This document shows, in pieces, positions 10,321 to 19,028 of a stretch of 64,000 bases of DNA (position 1 is the stretch's first letter; every line of letters starts with the position of its first letter). Under the pieces are notes generated by a model. That model made no database searches and was not told the origin of the DNA. It saw only the letters and a list, made by a program, of their open reading frames with translations. This DNA is from Dialister hominis (GTDB lineage: Bacteria; Bacillota; Negativicutes; Veillonellales; Dialisteraceae), in NCBI RefSeq assembly GCF_007164725.1, contig NZ_AP019697.1, positions 177,501-241,500 of the forward strand. The letters are read 5' to 3'. A program made the position numbers and the translations under genes.

Positions 10321-11181
10321 ATGCAACTCATCCGCCCGGCAGCGGGATTTGGTACACGATTCCTTTCGGAGACGAAGGCGATGCCGAAAAAAATGCTTCC
10401 TATCGTAGATAAGCCTACGATTCAGTATATTGTCGAAGAAATCGAAGCGAGCGGGATTGAACAGATCCTTATTATTTCTGGTCATGCGAAGAGAGCCTTC
10501 GAAGATCATTTCGATTCTTCTCCGGAACTGGAACAGCATCTGTATGAGTCCGGGAAGATGGATCTCTTGAAAGAGATTCGTCATGTTGCTTCTGTCAAAG
10601 TGCATTATACTCGTCAGCAGTACATGAGAGGCCCTGGAGATGCTATTCTCTGTGCCAAGGAATTCATGGACGGAGAACCATTTGGCGTCATTCTTGGTGA
10701 TGATGTCGTATATACAGGCGACGGTGAGCCAGCTCTGAAACAGCTGATGGATCAGTATGAAAAGACAGGCGGAGCTGTCATAGGCTGCCAGCGCGTAAGA
10801 GAAGAACAGGTCTCTTCCTATGGAATCATTGATGGAGTAAAGACAGAAGATCCGGATTTGGTCAAAGTCCTGGACATGATAGAAAAACCTTCTATTGAAG
10901 AAGCCCCCAGCCGCATTGCAGCGCTTGGACGCTACGTCATCACTCCGGAAATATTTAAGATTCTTGAACAGACAAAACCGGGGAAAGGCGGAGAAATCCA
11001 GCTCACCGACGCTCTTCGCGTCATGGCAAAAAATGGAAACGTGTATGCCTATAATTTCAAGGGAAAACGCTACGACACAGGTAATAAGCTAGGCTACCTC
11101 AAAGCCATGGTAGAATTTGCTCTTAGAAGAGAAGACATAGGACCAGGATTCAGAGAATACCTGAAGACATTGGAACTGTGA
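10321..11181 (+). CDS. galU: UTP-glucose-1-phosphate uridylyltransferase
   Basis: GalU makes UDP-glucose from UTP and glucose-1-phosphate for cell-surface glycans. The nucleotide-binding signature AAGFGTRFLSETKAMPKKMLP is at the extreme N-terminus, VDKPTIQYIVEE follows, and the GDD block ILGDDVVYTG and the sugar-site GGEIQLTDALRVM are in place. The usual start (about MKVRKAVIPAAGFGTRFL) is missing. The protein reads MQLIRPAAGFGTRF, with its ATG lying in the 3' end of a mosaic repeat copy. No Shine-Dalgarno sequence precedes this ATG; an in-frame TTG at 10228 lies deeper in the repeat and is also unsupported. The enzyme core looks intact, so it may be functional but with altered expression. 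Confidence 0.88.
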   Translation: MQLIRPAAGFGTRFLSETKAMPKKMLPIVDKPTIQYIVEEIEASGIEQILIISGHAKRAFEDHFDSSPELEQHLYESGKMDLLKEIRHVASVKVHYTRQQYMRGPGDAILCAKEFMDGEPFGVILGDDVVYTGDGEPALKQLMDQYEKTGGAVIGCQRVREEQVSSYGIIDGVKTEDPDLVKVLDMIEKPSIEEAPSRIAALGRYVITPEIFKILEQTKPGKGGEIQLTDALRVMAKNGNVYAYNFKGKRYDTGNKLGYLKAMVEFALRREDIGPGFREYLKTLEL

Positions 11182-11213
11182 TAAAAGACGCGTTTTCCGT
11201 TCGGGGAAATAGC

Positions 11214-11262
11214 AAAAAAGGAATGTGAAAAGATAGATGACTTTTCGCATTCCTTTTTTATC
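11214..11262. terminator. Bidirectional terminator between galU and the 11273 gene
   Basis: A long stem, AAAAAAGGAATG...GAAAAG paired with CTTTTCGCATTCCTTTTTT, lies between convergent genes. It has A and T runs on both sides, so it could stop transcription from either direction. Confidence 0.85.
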
Positions 11263-11272
11263 GCCTTATCTA

Positions 11273-11509
11273 TTATCCCATCGTATTCTTTCCGAATACA
11301 GGATGTGTGGTTGATTTGAGGCTTCTTTTTTCTATGATTTCCAACGCTCGTTCCATTCCTATGTCGTCTCTTCCTCCATTGTCTTCGTAGACGAGTATGG
11401 GTTCTTCTGTGTCGACTTCGCTGCCAGGGAGGTAGACGTATTCCTTAGTGACGTTGTCGCCATAGATATAGCCTGCCAGAAGCTTACTCTCTGTCGTCTT
11501 TTTCAGCAT
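11273..11509 (-). CDS. Small hypothetical protein
   Basis: A 78-residue protein I do not recognise. It is mixed-charge and soluble, without a signal peptide or membrane segment. A central stretch is acidic (GSEVDTEEPILVYEDNGG) and a helical ERALEIIEKRSLK follows. It overlaps the 3' end of the phosphoesterase gene by 26 nt in another frame, and a terminator follows it, so it reads as the last member of a three-gene minus-strand operon. The overlap supports translational coupling but also leaves some doubt that it is real. Confidence 0.55.
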   Translation of the reverse strand: MLKKTTESKLLAGYIYGDNVTKEYVYLPGSEVDTEEPILVYEDNGGRDDIGMERALEIIEKRSLKSTTHPVFGKNTMG

Positions 11510-12215
11510 GGAAGTCCTCCAGATCGTAAAGAAGATGGGGCTTGAAGTCCAGGTAGTCAGCCGAGGTGAGGTGGAGGCGGATGCCTTCGAGCTCCTCGGG
11601 GAGGTTCTGGAAATTCATGGCGCCGTGGATGTGGCCATAGACGCAGTCGGTGACATGGTACTTGGTCATGAGCTGCAGCATATGAGTCGGATTTCTGAGT
11701 TCATCGAAGGGTGGGTAGTGAAGGACGGCGATGATTCTTTCCGGATTCATCTTGCTGGCGAGTTCAAGGGAGCGTTCCAGTCTTCCTTCTTCTCTTAAAA
11801 TGATTGGCTTATCTGCCTCTGTCAGTTTTCTGGATGTCTCCGCAATCCAGCCTCTTGTACCGGCAATGGCGATCGGTCCGACGGAGAGGGCAGAGTTATA
11901 AATGAATTCAAAAGCGCCGTCTGTCATGCGGGTCATTTTTGTGACAGTATCCCACCAGTAGTCATGGTTGCCGCGGACGATGATTTTTCTGCCGGGAAGA
12001 GTTCCCAGCATCTTCAGATCGGAAATAGCATCCTGAATGTGCATGGCCCATGATAAATCGCCCGCCATGATGACCGTGTCTTCTGGATGGATTGTTTCCA
12101 TCCAGGCATTGATGATCTTCTCCCTGTGGTTGTTCCATGCAGGTCCGAAGATATCCATCGGCTTCGTCGGCGGGTCGCCTGAGAGGTGGAAGTCACTGAA
12201 AGCATATAATTTCAT
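11484..12215 (-). CDS. Calcineurin-like metallophosphoesterase
   Basis: A metal-dependent phosphohydrolase of about 243 residues. The metallophosphoesterase signatures appear in order: FSDFHLSGDP (DxH, near residue 7), MAGDLSWAMH (GDxxW), VRGNHDYWW (GNHD) and VYGHIHGAMN (GHxH, near the C-terminus). These are the two-metal ligands of the family. The ATG at 12215 sits about 10 nt behind GGAG; an alternative ATG at 12224 overlaps the stop codon of the upstream GalT-like gene as ATGA and would add three residues. The physiological substrate cannot be told from sequence. Confidence 0.9.
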   Translation of the reverse strand: MKLYAFSDFHLSGDPPTKPMDIFGPAWNNHREKIINAWMETIHPEDTVIMAGDLSWAMHIQDAISDLKMLGTLPGRKIIVRGNHDYWWDTVTKMTRMTDGAFEFIYNSALSVGPIAIAGTRGWIAETSRKLTEADKPIILREEGRLERSLELASKMNPERIIAVLHYPPFDELRNPTHMLQLMTKYHVTDCVYGHIHGAMNFQNLPEELEGIRLHLTSADYLDFKPHLLYDLEDFHAEKDDRE

Positions 12216-12220
12216 CAGTG

Positions 12221-12982
12221 TCATTCTCCAAAATACGTTCCGGTATGAAGTTTTTCGAGCATGCGCTTCTGGCTTTCATGATCCATGACATGGGTGATAT
12301 GGTAGCCCATGTAAAGAGGACTTGCCGTATAACGCGGGAAAATCTTCGCCCGGATATGTTTGAAATGGTAAAAGAAAATATTGTAGCTTGTGCAGGGGAG
12401 AGGGAAGTCATTCAGGACATAACGTGCCAGAGTCTGAATCGTGTCAGCAAATTTTTCCGGCGAAGCGTCCTTCTTCAGAGTGACATTCATTTCTCCCATG
12501 CCGCTGATCGGATAGTCTGATACAGTAGCATAGCAGTCCTGGTCTTCGTGAACGATGGGACCAAGGAAATTTTCCCGGTCGATATTGTCCTTGTAGTCAT
12601 ACGTATCAAGACCGATGATTTGGGAATGAGGATGGCGCTGCGAACCGCCTGAACCAGGGCCGTAGTTGCGAAAATAAAGGACGGATTTGAAACGCTTGTC
12701 CCTCTCCATCTTTTCCCAGCGTTCAAGGCCAAAGGAAATGACTTCATGCAGCTTCTCTTTGCTGTACGTCGTCAGTTCAGCGTTATGATCAGAAGTCTCT
12801 ACAATGACTGTCGGATACGTTCCTTCAAAAACAGGGAACTTATTCATCAGCCAGATAATATCATCCTTCTTGTCGAGGATGTTCGTTAAAGTTTCAGGAT
12901 GGCAGAAAGGGCAGATCTTCTGTGTCGAAGAATGCGGCTTCTTGCCTCCGATTGAAAGGTTGAAAATGATAGGTGTATTCAT
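12221..12982 (-). CDS. GalT-like/HIT-fold protein (DUF4931 type)
   Basis: A 253-residue protein related to galactose-1-phosphate uridylyltransferase. A zinc-binding CPFCHPE motif is near residue 25 and the HIT-like catalytic block GGSQRHPHSQIIG near 127-139, with the His nucleophile expected inside HPHSQ. It is shorter than GalT (about 340 residues) and lacks its full second half, matching the DUF4931 group. A GAGGAAT site precedes the ATG at 12982. On the minus strand TATAAT lies at 13008-13013 as a -10 candidate. It begins the operon with the phosphoesterase (ATGA overlap). Nucleotide-sugar or nucleotidyl chemistry is likely; the substrate is unknown. Confidence 0.8.
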   Translation of the reverse strand: MNTPIIFNLSIGGKKPHSSTQKICPFCHPETLTNILDKKDDIIWLMNKFPVFEGTYPTVIVETSDHNAELTTYSKEKLHEVISFGLERWEKMERDKRFKSVLYFRNYGPGSGGSQRHPHSQIIGLDTYDYKDNIDRENFLGPIVHEDQDCYATVSDYPISGMGEMNVTLKKDASPEKFADTIQTLARYVLNDFPLPCTSYNIFFYHFKHIRAKIFPRYTASPLYMGYHITHVMDHESQKRMLEKLHTGTYFGE

Positions 12983-13013
12983 GGTAGATTCCTCAGCTTT
13001 CACTTCAATTATA

Positions 13014-13420
13014 ACACAGAGACTTTCCTTATCTTGAGATAAATATGATTTGTGTTATGAATGAGAAGCGGGTTATCGCATAAGAAAAGGAATCTTATAG
13101 CAAAAATAAAGAGGAGGAATTTTACTTGTTTAAAAAGCATTTATACATTGTTATTTAAAGCATGGAAACGTATAATAAAAGCGTATGTATCGCAATTTTT
13201 CATGACGTTCGGTACGAGATTTTATGAATATAAAAAATTCGTGATGCCACATGATGGTGGATTATTTAATGTCTGGAAAGCAATGAATAGATTGGCTTCT
13301 TAATATAGATTTAAATCGAATAGTCATATAAAAGGGCATTTGGAATAATTGATTATTCTGCAATATAAAATTTGGTTGTCAGATAGGTACATGGGTAAAA
13401 TTAGAAATAGAGGGATGAAA
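13014..13420. other. AT-rich gap at the edge of the polysaccharide region
   Basis: About 400 nt of markedly AT-rich sequence, unlike the flanking galU block, marks the start of the decayed surface-polysaccharide region. An 80-codon open frame at 13061-13303 has no recognisable motif and lacks a convincing ribosome site. It may be debris of a lost gene. No RNA gene or repeat was seen. Confidence 0.5.
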
Positions 13421-14975
13421 ATGCGAGAAAGTATTAAAAAGATAGAAAAAGGGATGATTTTTTTATTAATTATTACAATGCCAATTATGTTTTTGCCGGA
13501 GAGATATAATTTGCCATTAGCAGGATCAATATTACCATTAATGATTCTGTATGTCTTGTTGCTCGCATTAGGAGTACAGTATGTATTAGAAAAATTTATA
13601 TATCTACCACATTATAGATTTTTCTTGTTTTTTTGTTTTTGGGTGATTGTCTGTACAATAATAGGTGCATATAGATTTCCTTTTTGGAATGAAGCCTTCG
13701 ATCGCTATTTAATGGATACAAATGTAGTCAAGGTTATTGAACATATTTGGCCTGGAATCATAGATTCCCCATCAGCATTACACTTTAAATACTTTGTTTC
13801 CAGTATATGGGGAATTGTAAAAAATTTAATTGTCCCATTAGGGGGCATATTTTTCATTTTTACTAATATGTATAGTAAATCTTCAAGAGAAGGAATTAGT
13901 TGGATATCTAAAGCTGCATTTTTTGGCAGTATTAATGGGGATTTATTCTCTATTTGAAATTTGGTGGATATGGACTGGTAATTCTTATTGTGAACAAATA
14001 TTAATTACAATAAATAGAAATTTATATACTCCTGAATTTGCTCATGGTTGGTGGCCGCCGCTCTTATGGAAAGGACAAGTGAGGAGTTTTGCGCCTGAGC
14101 CCTCGTTCTTCGGCATTTATGCAGCTTTTATAATTCCTTTCTTATGGTATAGAATTTTCTATGAAAACAGAAAGTTAGAATTTGTGCTTTTGATTTATTT
14201 TGTCTTTATGGTTTTTATGACAAAGGCAAGAACGGCTACAGTTATCTATTTTGGAGAAGTGGCATGTTTAATTCTTATAAGTCTATGGCTTCGATATGAT
14301 AATTGAAAGAAAATATGTTTGTCTATCTGCTTGGGGACTGTACTATCGTTTGGCCTCTGCATTGGAGGAAGTGCGATTATAACTAATATTGCAAAAACTA
14401 GTGCAAATGAGATCATTATATCCAATAGTTTGGGGAAAACCGTGATGGATGGGTCTGAAAAATATATTGATAACAATGTGATCTCAGTTGCTGGAATAAG
14501 TGATCGCTCTAATACTCCACGATTCGGAAATGTTATTGCAATGGCAAGAGTAGGATTGCATCATCCAATTTTTGGAGTAGGGCATGGTTATGTTGATATG
14601 TACATGATGTCAGAATTTCCTTCGTTTGTAAAAAATCATCAGGAGGTAAAGCAATGGACGTCCGATATGCTTTCGCTTACCTTTATGAGAATCCAATATC
14701 CTGTGGTAAATGAGTTTTCTCAATTGATTGCGGAATATGGAATCGTAGGAATAATATTATTTTGCATACCAATTATCTATCTTTTTAGAGAAGTTATACG
14801 GAAAAGGTCAATTTTAAAAGAACGATTTGATATCATATGTATACTTATAATGTTTATAGGTCAACTCGGCTGTTTATTTAGTAGTCAATTCTTCTATACT
14901 TATCCGATTTCTTTTGCACTACTGTATTGTGCTATTTTTGATAGGGGGGAATGCTCTCTAGTTCCTAATAGATAA
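13421..14975 (+). pseudogene. O-antigen ligase/polymerase-like membrane protein, disrupted
   Basis: About 510 codons of a multi-spanning membrane protein resembling Wzy/WaaL-type O-antigen polymerases or ligases: many hydrophobic helices and a large periplasmic loop (about 14380-14700) with a characteristic HPIFGVGHG segment. Translation starts after AGAGGG at 13421 and is lost to a one-base frameshift near 13925-13955. The frame that continues is then stopped by a TGA at 14304-14306, where a TGG (Trp) would restore the flow. The rest reads open to 14975. Two independent lesions make it a pseudogene. The AT content is much higher than in the housekeeping genes, consistent with acquired O-antigen DNA. 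Confidence 0.82.
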
Positions 14976-14989
14976 GGACTTTTATTGCT

Positions 14990-15324
14990 TCAACTTCTTA
15001 TTCTTATGGATGGTCATGAAATGATCAAGCCATTTGGAATCAACCATGAGTTTCCTGCTGTTCATGGATATTTTACTTTATAGCGAAGCTTTTCTGCTAA
15101 CTTGTCCGCGGCTTTTGCTTTACGGTTTTTGCACTTAATTTTATTGGATGTACTCCTTATGTGCAATGGTAGCAGAATAGGCATCATTACAATGTTTTAA
15201 TTCATGAATAGTAGTTGAGTTATGTATCTGCAAGGTAGTAGTAATTTTACGGGAGTAATATTTTACTGGATGGTAACTCCTCTAATTGAGATCGTCGATT
15301 TATGGTAAGATGGTTGTAACTCAT
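14990..15324 (-). pseudogene. Relic of an IS30-family transposase N-terminus
   Basis: The minus strand from 15324 begins MSYNHLTINRRSQLEEL, the typical IS30 opening (MSYxHLTxxER), and continues with weak similarity through an HTH-like stretch. Recognisable pieces such as STTIHELKHCNDAYSATIAHK require changes of frame and cross several stops. Only about a quarter of a transposase is left. It is cut by the IS256 element on its upstream side (lower-frame flank 15413). Recognition is by motif only, so the family call is moderately sure. Confidence 0.55.
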
Positions 15325-15412
15325 AGTAGTCTGGCGTTTTTGTCGTTATTAACATTTTACACTGTCCTACTGTGAGTTATTTTATTTCCTTGGCGAATCT
15401 CCTTTAATTTTT

Positions 15413-16780
15413 GGGTGTGTCAAGAGTTTTGTGTAAATCGATTCAATAAGCAACATCGTATTGCTGCATAAGCTGAGACATCCTGTCGTCCATGAGCAGC
15501 TGGTTCCGGACCATCGCCCAGCTTGCGACGTGACGACCTTTCCATTTTTTATAGAGCTCTTGGATGCGTAGGTAGAAAATCTTGAAGACTGCATCCTCGT
15601 TGGGGAAAGCGCCTTTCTTGGTCACCTTGCGGAAGCTAGAGTTGACGCTCTCGATGGCATTGGTCGTGTACATGATCTTGCGCACGGCACTGCCATAGTT
15701 ATAGAGCTGCTCGACGTGTGAGAAATTGTTTTCCCATACGCTGACCGCGCCTGGATAAGCCTGCCAGTCGGTCTTGAACTTCTCGAATTCCTGACGGGCC
15801 TGCTTGACGTTGATGGCACCATAGATGAGCTTCAGCTGCTTCGTGAATGCACTCCACTGCTTGCGTGGGATGTAGCGGATGGAATTGCGGATGAGGTGTA
15901 CGATGCAGCGCTGAACCGTGGCATGCGGGAATACAGCCTTGGCGCCTTCCTCCAATCCGCTCACGCCATCCATGGACAGGATGCCAAGATCCTTAACGCC
16001 GCGAGCCCGCAGCTCGTCGAAGATCTGCATCCAGTCATGCTTGCTCTCCGTCTCGTTGATCCAGAGGCCAAGGACATCCTTGCAGCCGTTGACGTCATAG
16101 GCAAGCATGACATAGACGGCCACCTGCTGGACGCCATACTCCGTGCGCAGCGATACGTAGATGCAGTCGACGAAAGCAAATGGATAGAACGACTGGAGCG
16201 GACGATTCCGCCATGCCTCGACCTCTTCCATGACGCAGCCTGTGATGGTGGAGATCTGTTCATGTGACATCTGGAAGCCGTAGATGTCTTCGATGGTTGC
16301 AGCGATGTCGCGTTGGCTCATGCCACGGGCATACATCGCCAGTACCTTGCCCTCGATGGACGAAACGTCGCGCTGGTGCTTCTTGATGATCTGCGGTTCA
16401 AACGTACTCTGGCGATCCCTAGGGACGCGGATAGGAACCTCGCCCAGAGAGGTCTTGAGCGTCTTGGATGAATAGCCGTTCCGGACATTGTCACCGTCTT
16501 CGGAGCGCTCATGCTTCTTATGGCCGAGATGATTTTCCATCTCACCTTTGAGCATGGACTCAAAAATGGGGCCAAAAATCTGCTTCAGGACGTCCTGTAC
16601 GTCTTCCGCGCTCTTGATGTCGTAGTTGTTGAGGATTTGCTGAGCAATCTGCTCGCCTGGGGTAGTTGGTGGAGTTTTACACTTTGCCATTCTGTTACCG
16701 TCCTTATCTTTGTTTACCCCAGTATGGGGCATAAAGTAGATTCATGCAATACCGATTTACACAAACTATTTTACACTCCC
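15413..16780 (-). mobile_element. IS256-family insertion sequence, copy 2
   Basis: A 1368-bp element. Imperfect inverted repeats lie at about 15413-15440 and 16753-16780, both starting GGG and sharing TTTGTGTAAATCG. The flanking 8-mers (TAATTTTT on the left, CAGGTTTA on the right) do not match, so there is no target duplication. The left flank is an IS30 relic and the right flank begins inside a flippase gene. This suggests the element has been the site of a deletion or recombination after insertion. Confidence 0.85.
15443..16690 (-). CDS. IS256-family transposase (copy 2)
   Basis: A 415-residue mutator-type transposase, apparently complete. Likely catalytic residues are Asp in FVDCIYVSLR, Asp in LSMDGVSGLEEGAK and Glu in YTTNAIESVNSSFRK. 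The block RNGYSSKTLKTSLGEVPI followed by RVPRDRQSTFEPQII is the usual N-terminal signature. The ATG at 16690 (MAKCKTPPTT) follows AAGGACGG; a longer frame upstream has no ribosome site. It belongs to a different IS256 subgroup from copy 1, so the two were acquired separately. Confidence 0.95.
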   Translation of the reverse strand: MAKCKTPPTTPGEQIAQQILNNYDIKSAEDVQDVLKQIFGPIFESMLKGEMENHLGHKKHERSEDGDNVRNGYSSKTLKTSLGEVPIRVPRDRQSTFEPQIIKKHQRDVSSIEGKVLAMYARGMSQRDIAATIEDIYGFQMSHEQISTITGCVMEEVEAWRNRPLQSFYPFAFVDCIYVSLRTEYGVQQVAVYVMLAYDVNGCKDVLGLWINETESKHDWMQIFDELRARGVKDLGILSMDGVSGLEEGAKAVFPHATVQRCIVHLIRNSIRYIPRKQWSAFTKQLKLIYGAINVKQARQEFEKFKTDWQAYPGAVSVWENNFSHVEQLYNYGSAVRKIMYTTNAIESVNSSFRKVTKKGAFPNEDAVFKIFYLRIQELYKKWKGRHVASWAMVRNQLLMDDRMSQLMQQYDVAY

Positions 16781-17560
16781 CAGGTTTATGTTGTCTTAGA
16801 TAAAACTATGCTTGGCCTTCTTTCGGGATCATTTGCAGAAAATGGCTACTATGAACAGGCGGATAAGATGGTGAAGCTACTTTTAACAATTGTTACATCA
16901 TTAGGAACTGTTATGATGCCTCGGATTTCTTTCGCCCATGCACACGGATTAAAAGAAGATGTTATGAATTATATGATGAAGTCCTACCGGTTTACCTGGT
17001 TTCTTTCGATTCCTATGTGTTTAGGGCTTATTTCCACAGCACCAAATTTTGTCCCATGGTTCTATGGTCCTGGTTACGAAAAGGTAATAGTTGTTCTTCA
17101 GGCAATCAGTGGAATTATTATTGCTATAGGGATAAGTAATGTAACAGGAATTCAGTACTTAGTGCCAACAAATCGCCAGAATCAGTTGACCCTATCGGTT
17201 ATAGTGGGTGCGGCTTTTAATTTTGGTATCAATTTCTATTTGATTCCAAAATATCATTCGGTTGGTGTTGCTATTGCCACTCTTCTTACTGAATGGCTGG
17301 TAACAATGGTTCAGCTTTATATGGTAAGAAGGGATTTCGGTTTTAAGACGATATTATCCCAATCTACACATTATTGGTTAGCAGGTATGATTATGTTCAT
17401 GATTACAATTACTATAGAGCAAATGTTTTCACCGACTATTATTCATACTGGTGTTATTGCTATTATTGGAGGAGCCGTTTATATTGGAATTCTTTTAGGA
17501 ATGAGGGATTCTGTGTTGATGGAAGGTATATCTGCGGCTAGAGAGAAGCTGGGAATATAG
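16781..17560 (+). pseudogene. Polysaccharide flippase (Wzx/MATE-type), 5' deleted
   Basis: About 259 codons of the C-terminal part of a lipid-linked oligosaccharide flippase. The fragment starts mid-protein with QVYVVLDKTMLGLLS, a mid-sequence motif of Wzx/RfbX proteins that are normally near 470 residues, and then has six or so hydrophobic helices. The first half is gone at the IS256 right end. The open frame running in from the element would add unrelated residues. With no start codon of its own it is almost surely dead. It would have flipped undecaprenyl-linked glycan across the inner membrane. Confidence 0.85.
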
Positions 17561-17590
17561 TGACGGAACGATGCAATTAATCGCTATATA

Positions 17591-17630
17591 AGAAGGGTAG
17601 TATAACATAACAAAGGGTAGTATAACATAA
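17591..17630 (+). repeat. 20-bp tandem duplication upstream of rfbB
   Basis: AAGGGTAGTATAACATAAC-type unit of 20 bp occurs twice in tandem (17591-17610 and 17611-17630) with one mismatch, followed by an AT-rich ATATAATATAATAT stretch. It lies between the flippase relic and rfbB and could overlap a promoter. Confidence 0.7.
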
Positions 17631-17737
17631 CATATAATATAATATGGATTTTTCTGACGTTGGTTTATGGCATAATTTTATTTGTTTTTGTCTGTATAGA
17701 TAGCTTTGTCGGGCAAAATTTGAAGAGGTGAAGCACC

Positions 17738-18766
17738 TTGAAGCTTATCGTGACCGGGGGAGCCGGTTTTATCGGAGGAAACTTTGTTCATTATATGCTG
17801 CAGGAACATCCAGGTGATCAGATTATATGCCTGGATAAGCTGACATATGCTGGAAATCTTTCAACATTGGCAGATGTCATGGATCATCCGAATTTCCAGT
17901 TCGTAAAGATGGATATTTGTGACAGGGATAGCGTTTATGGCCTTTTTGAAAAAGAAAAGCCTGATGTCGTGATTAATTTCGCTGCAGAAAGCCATGTTGA
18001 TCGTTCCATTGAAAATCCGGAAATCTTCCTTCAGACGAATATTATCGGGACGTCTGTCCTGATGGATGCCTGCAGAAAGTATGGCATTCAGAGGTATCAC
18101 CAGGTATCTACCGATGAAGTGTATGGCGATCTTCCTCTGGATCGTCCTGATCTTTTCTTTACAGAAGAAACGCCCATCCATACATCGAGTCCTTACAGCA
18201 GTTCCAAGTCTGGGGCTGATCTCCTTGTCATGGCCTACTACAGGACATACGGACTTCCTGTCACAATTTCGCGCTGCTCGAATAACTATGGACCGTATCA
18301 TTTCCCGGAAAAGCTCATTCCGCTGATGATTATCAATGCGCTCCATGACAGGCCTCTTCCTGTTTACGGGGATGGTCTGAATGTTCGTGACTGGCTCTAT
18401 GTTGAAGATCACTGCCGCGCCATTGACCTCATTATCCGTAAAGGAAAAGTCGGGGAAGTCTATAACGTCGGCGGTCATAATGAAATGAGGAATATAGACA
18501 TCGTTAAACTGATCTGTCAGGAGCTTGGAAAGCCGGAGAGTTTAATCACTCACGTAACGGATCGAAAAGGCCATGACAGAAGATATGCCATTGATCCTGA
18601 AAAAATTCACAGAGAACTTGGCTGGCTTCCGGAAACAAAATTTGCCGATGGTATCAAGAAGACGATTCAGTGGTATTTGACACATCAGAAATGGTGGGAA
18701 GACATCATTTCCGGAGAATATCAGAATTATTATCAGAAGATGTATGAAAATAAATCAGCAATATAA
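17738..18766 (+). CDS. rfbB: dTDP-glucose 4,6-dehydratase
   Basis: RfbB/RmlB converts dTDP-glucose to dTDP-4-keto-6-deoxyglucose, the second step to dTDP-rhamnose. The NAD site VTGGAGFIGGNFVHYML opens the protein. AAESHVDRSI (about 83-92), the catalytic STDEVYGD (about 124-131) and YSSSKSGADLLV with the Tyr-Lys pair are all present, and length (342) is normal. The start is a TTG behind GAGGTG. It is the only intact sugar-nucleotide gene in the decayed polysaccharide region; the other rhamnose genes are not in the window, so its product may now be used elsewhere or be idle. Confidence 0.94.
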   Translation: MKLIVTGGAGFIGGNFVHYMLQEHPGDQIICLDKLTYAGNLSTLADVMDHPNFQFVKMDICDRDSVYGLFEKEKPDVVINFAAESHVDRSIENPEIFLQTNIIGTSVLMDACRKYGIQRYHQVSTDEVYGDLPLDRPDLFFTEETPIHTSSPYSSSKSGADLLVMAYYRTYGLPVTISRCSNNYGPYHFPEKLIPLMIINALHDRPLPVYGDGLNVRDWLYVEDHCRAIDLIIRKGKVGEVYNVGGHNEMRNIDIVKLICQELGKPESLITHVTDRKGHDRRYAIDPEKIHRELGWLPETKFADGIKKTIQWYLTHQKWWEDIISGEYQNYYQKMYENKSAI

Positions 18767-18939
18767 AATGCTAAGTTTTTTAGGGAGCTAATATTTTTGG
18801 CTCATAGATTTCTACCCTAATATCTGTTCAGGCAGATTGAAATCTACGAGCTTTTGCTTTGCCCATATTTCTATATTATCTACGTGGTGAAATTCGCAAA
18901 ACGCAGCGGAAATTTTTTTTAAGATTTTCAAAAAAGGTG

Positions 18940-18968
18940 TTGACAGGCATCTCTCAATCATGTAATAT
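18940..18968 (+). promoter_or_regulatory. Sigma-A-type promoter of the amino-acid ABC operon
   Basis: TTGACA (18940-18945), a 17-bp spacer and TAATAT (18963-18968). Downstream, before the ribosome site, TCTTTAA...TTAAAGA forms an inverted repeat (about 18982-19006) that could be an operator; no regulator is identified. Confidence 0.8.
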
Positions 18969-19028
18969 AATGCCAAGATAACTCTTTAACGAGATAAAGA
19001 ATTAAAGAAGGCTAAGGGAGAGATGACC

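Noticed and set aside
13061-13303. An 80-codon open frame as a new gene
   Set aside because: There is no ribosome site, no motif, and it lies in AT-rich debris; it is noted only as a possible relic.
16511-16780. A full-length flippase start inside the IS256 element
   Set aside because: The open frame is antisense to the transposase and only by chance joins the flippase fragment at the IS end.
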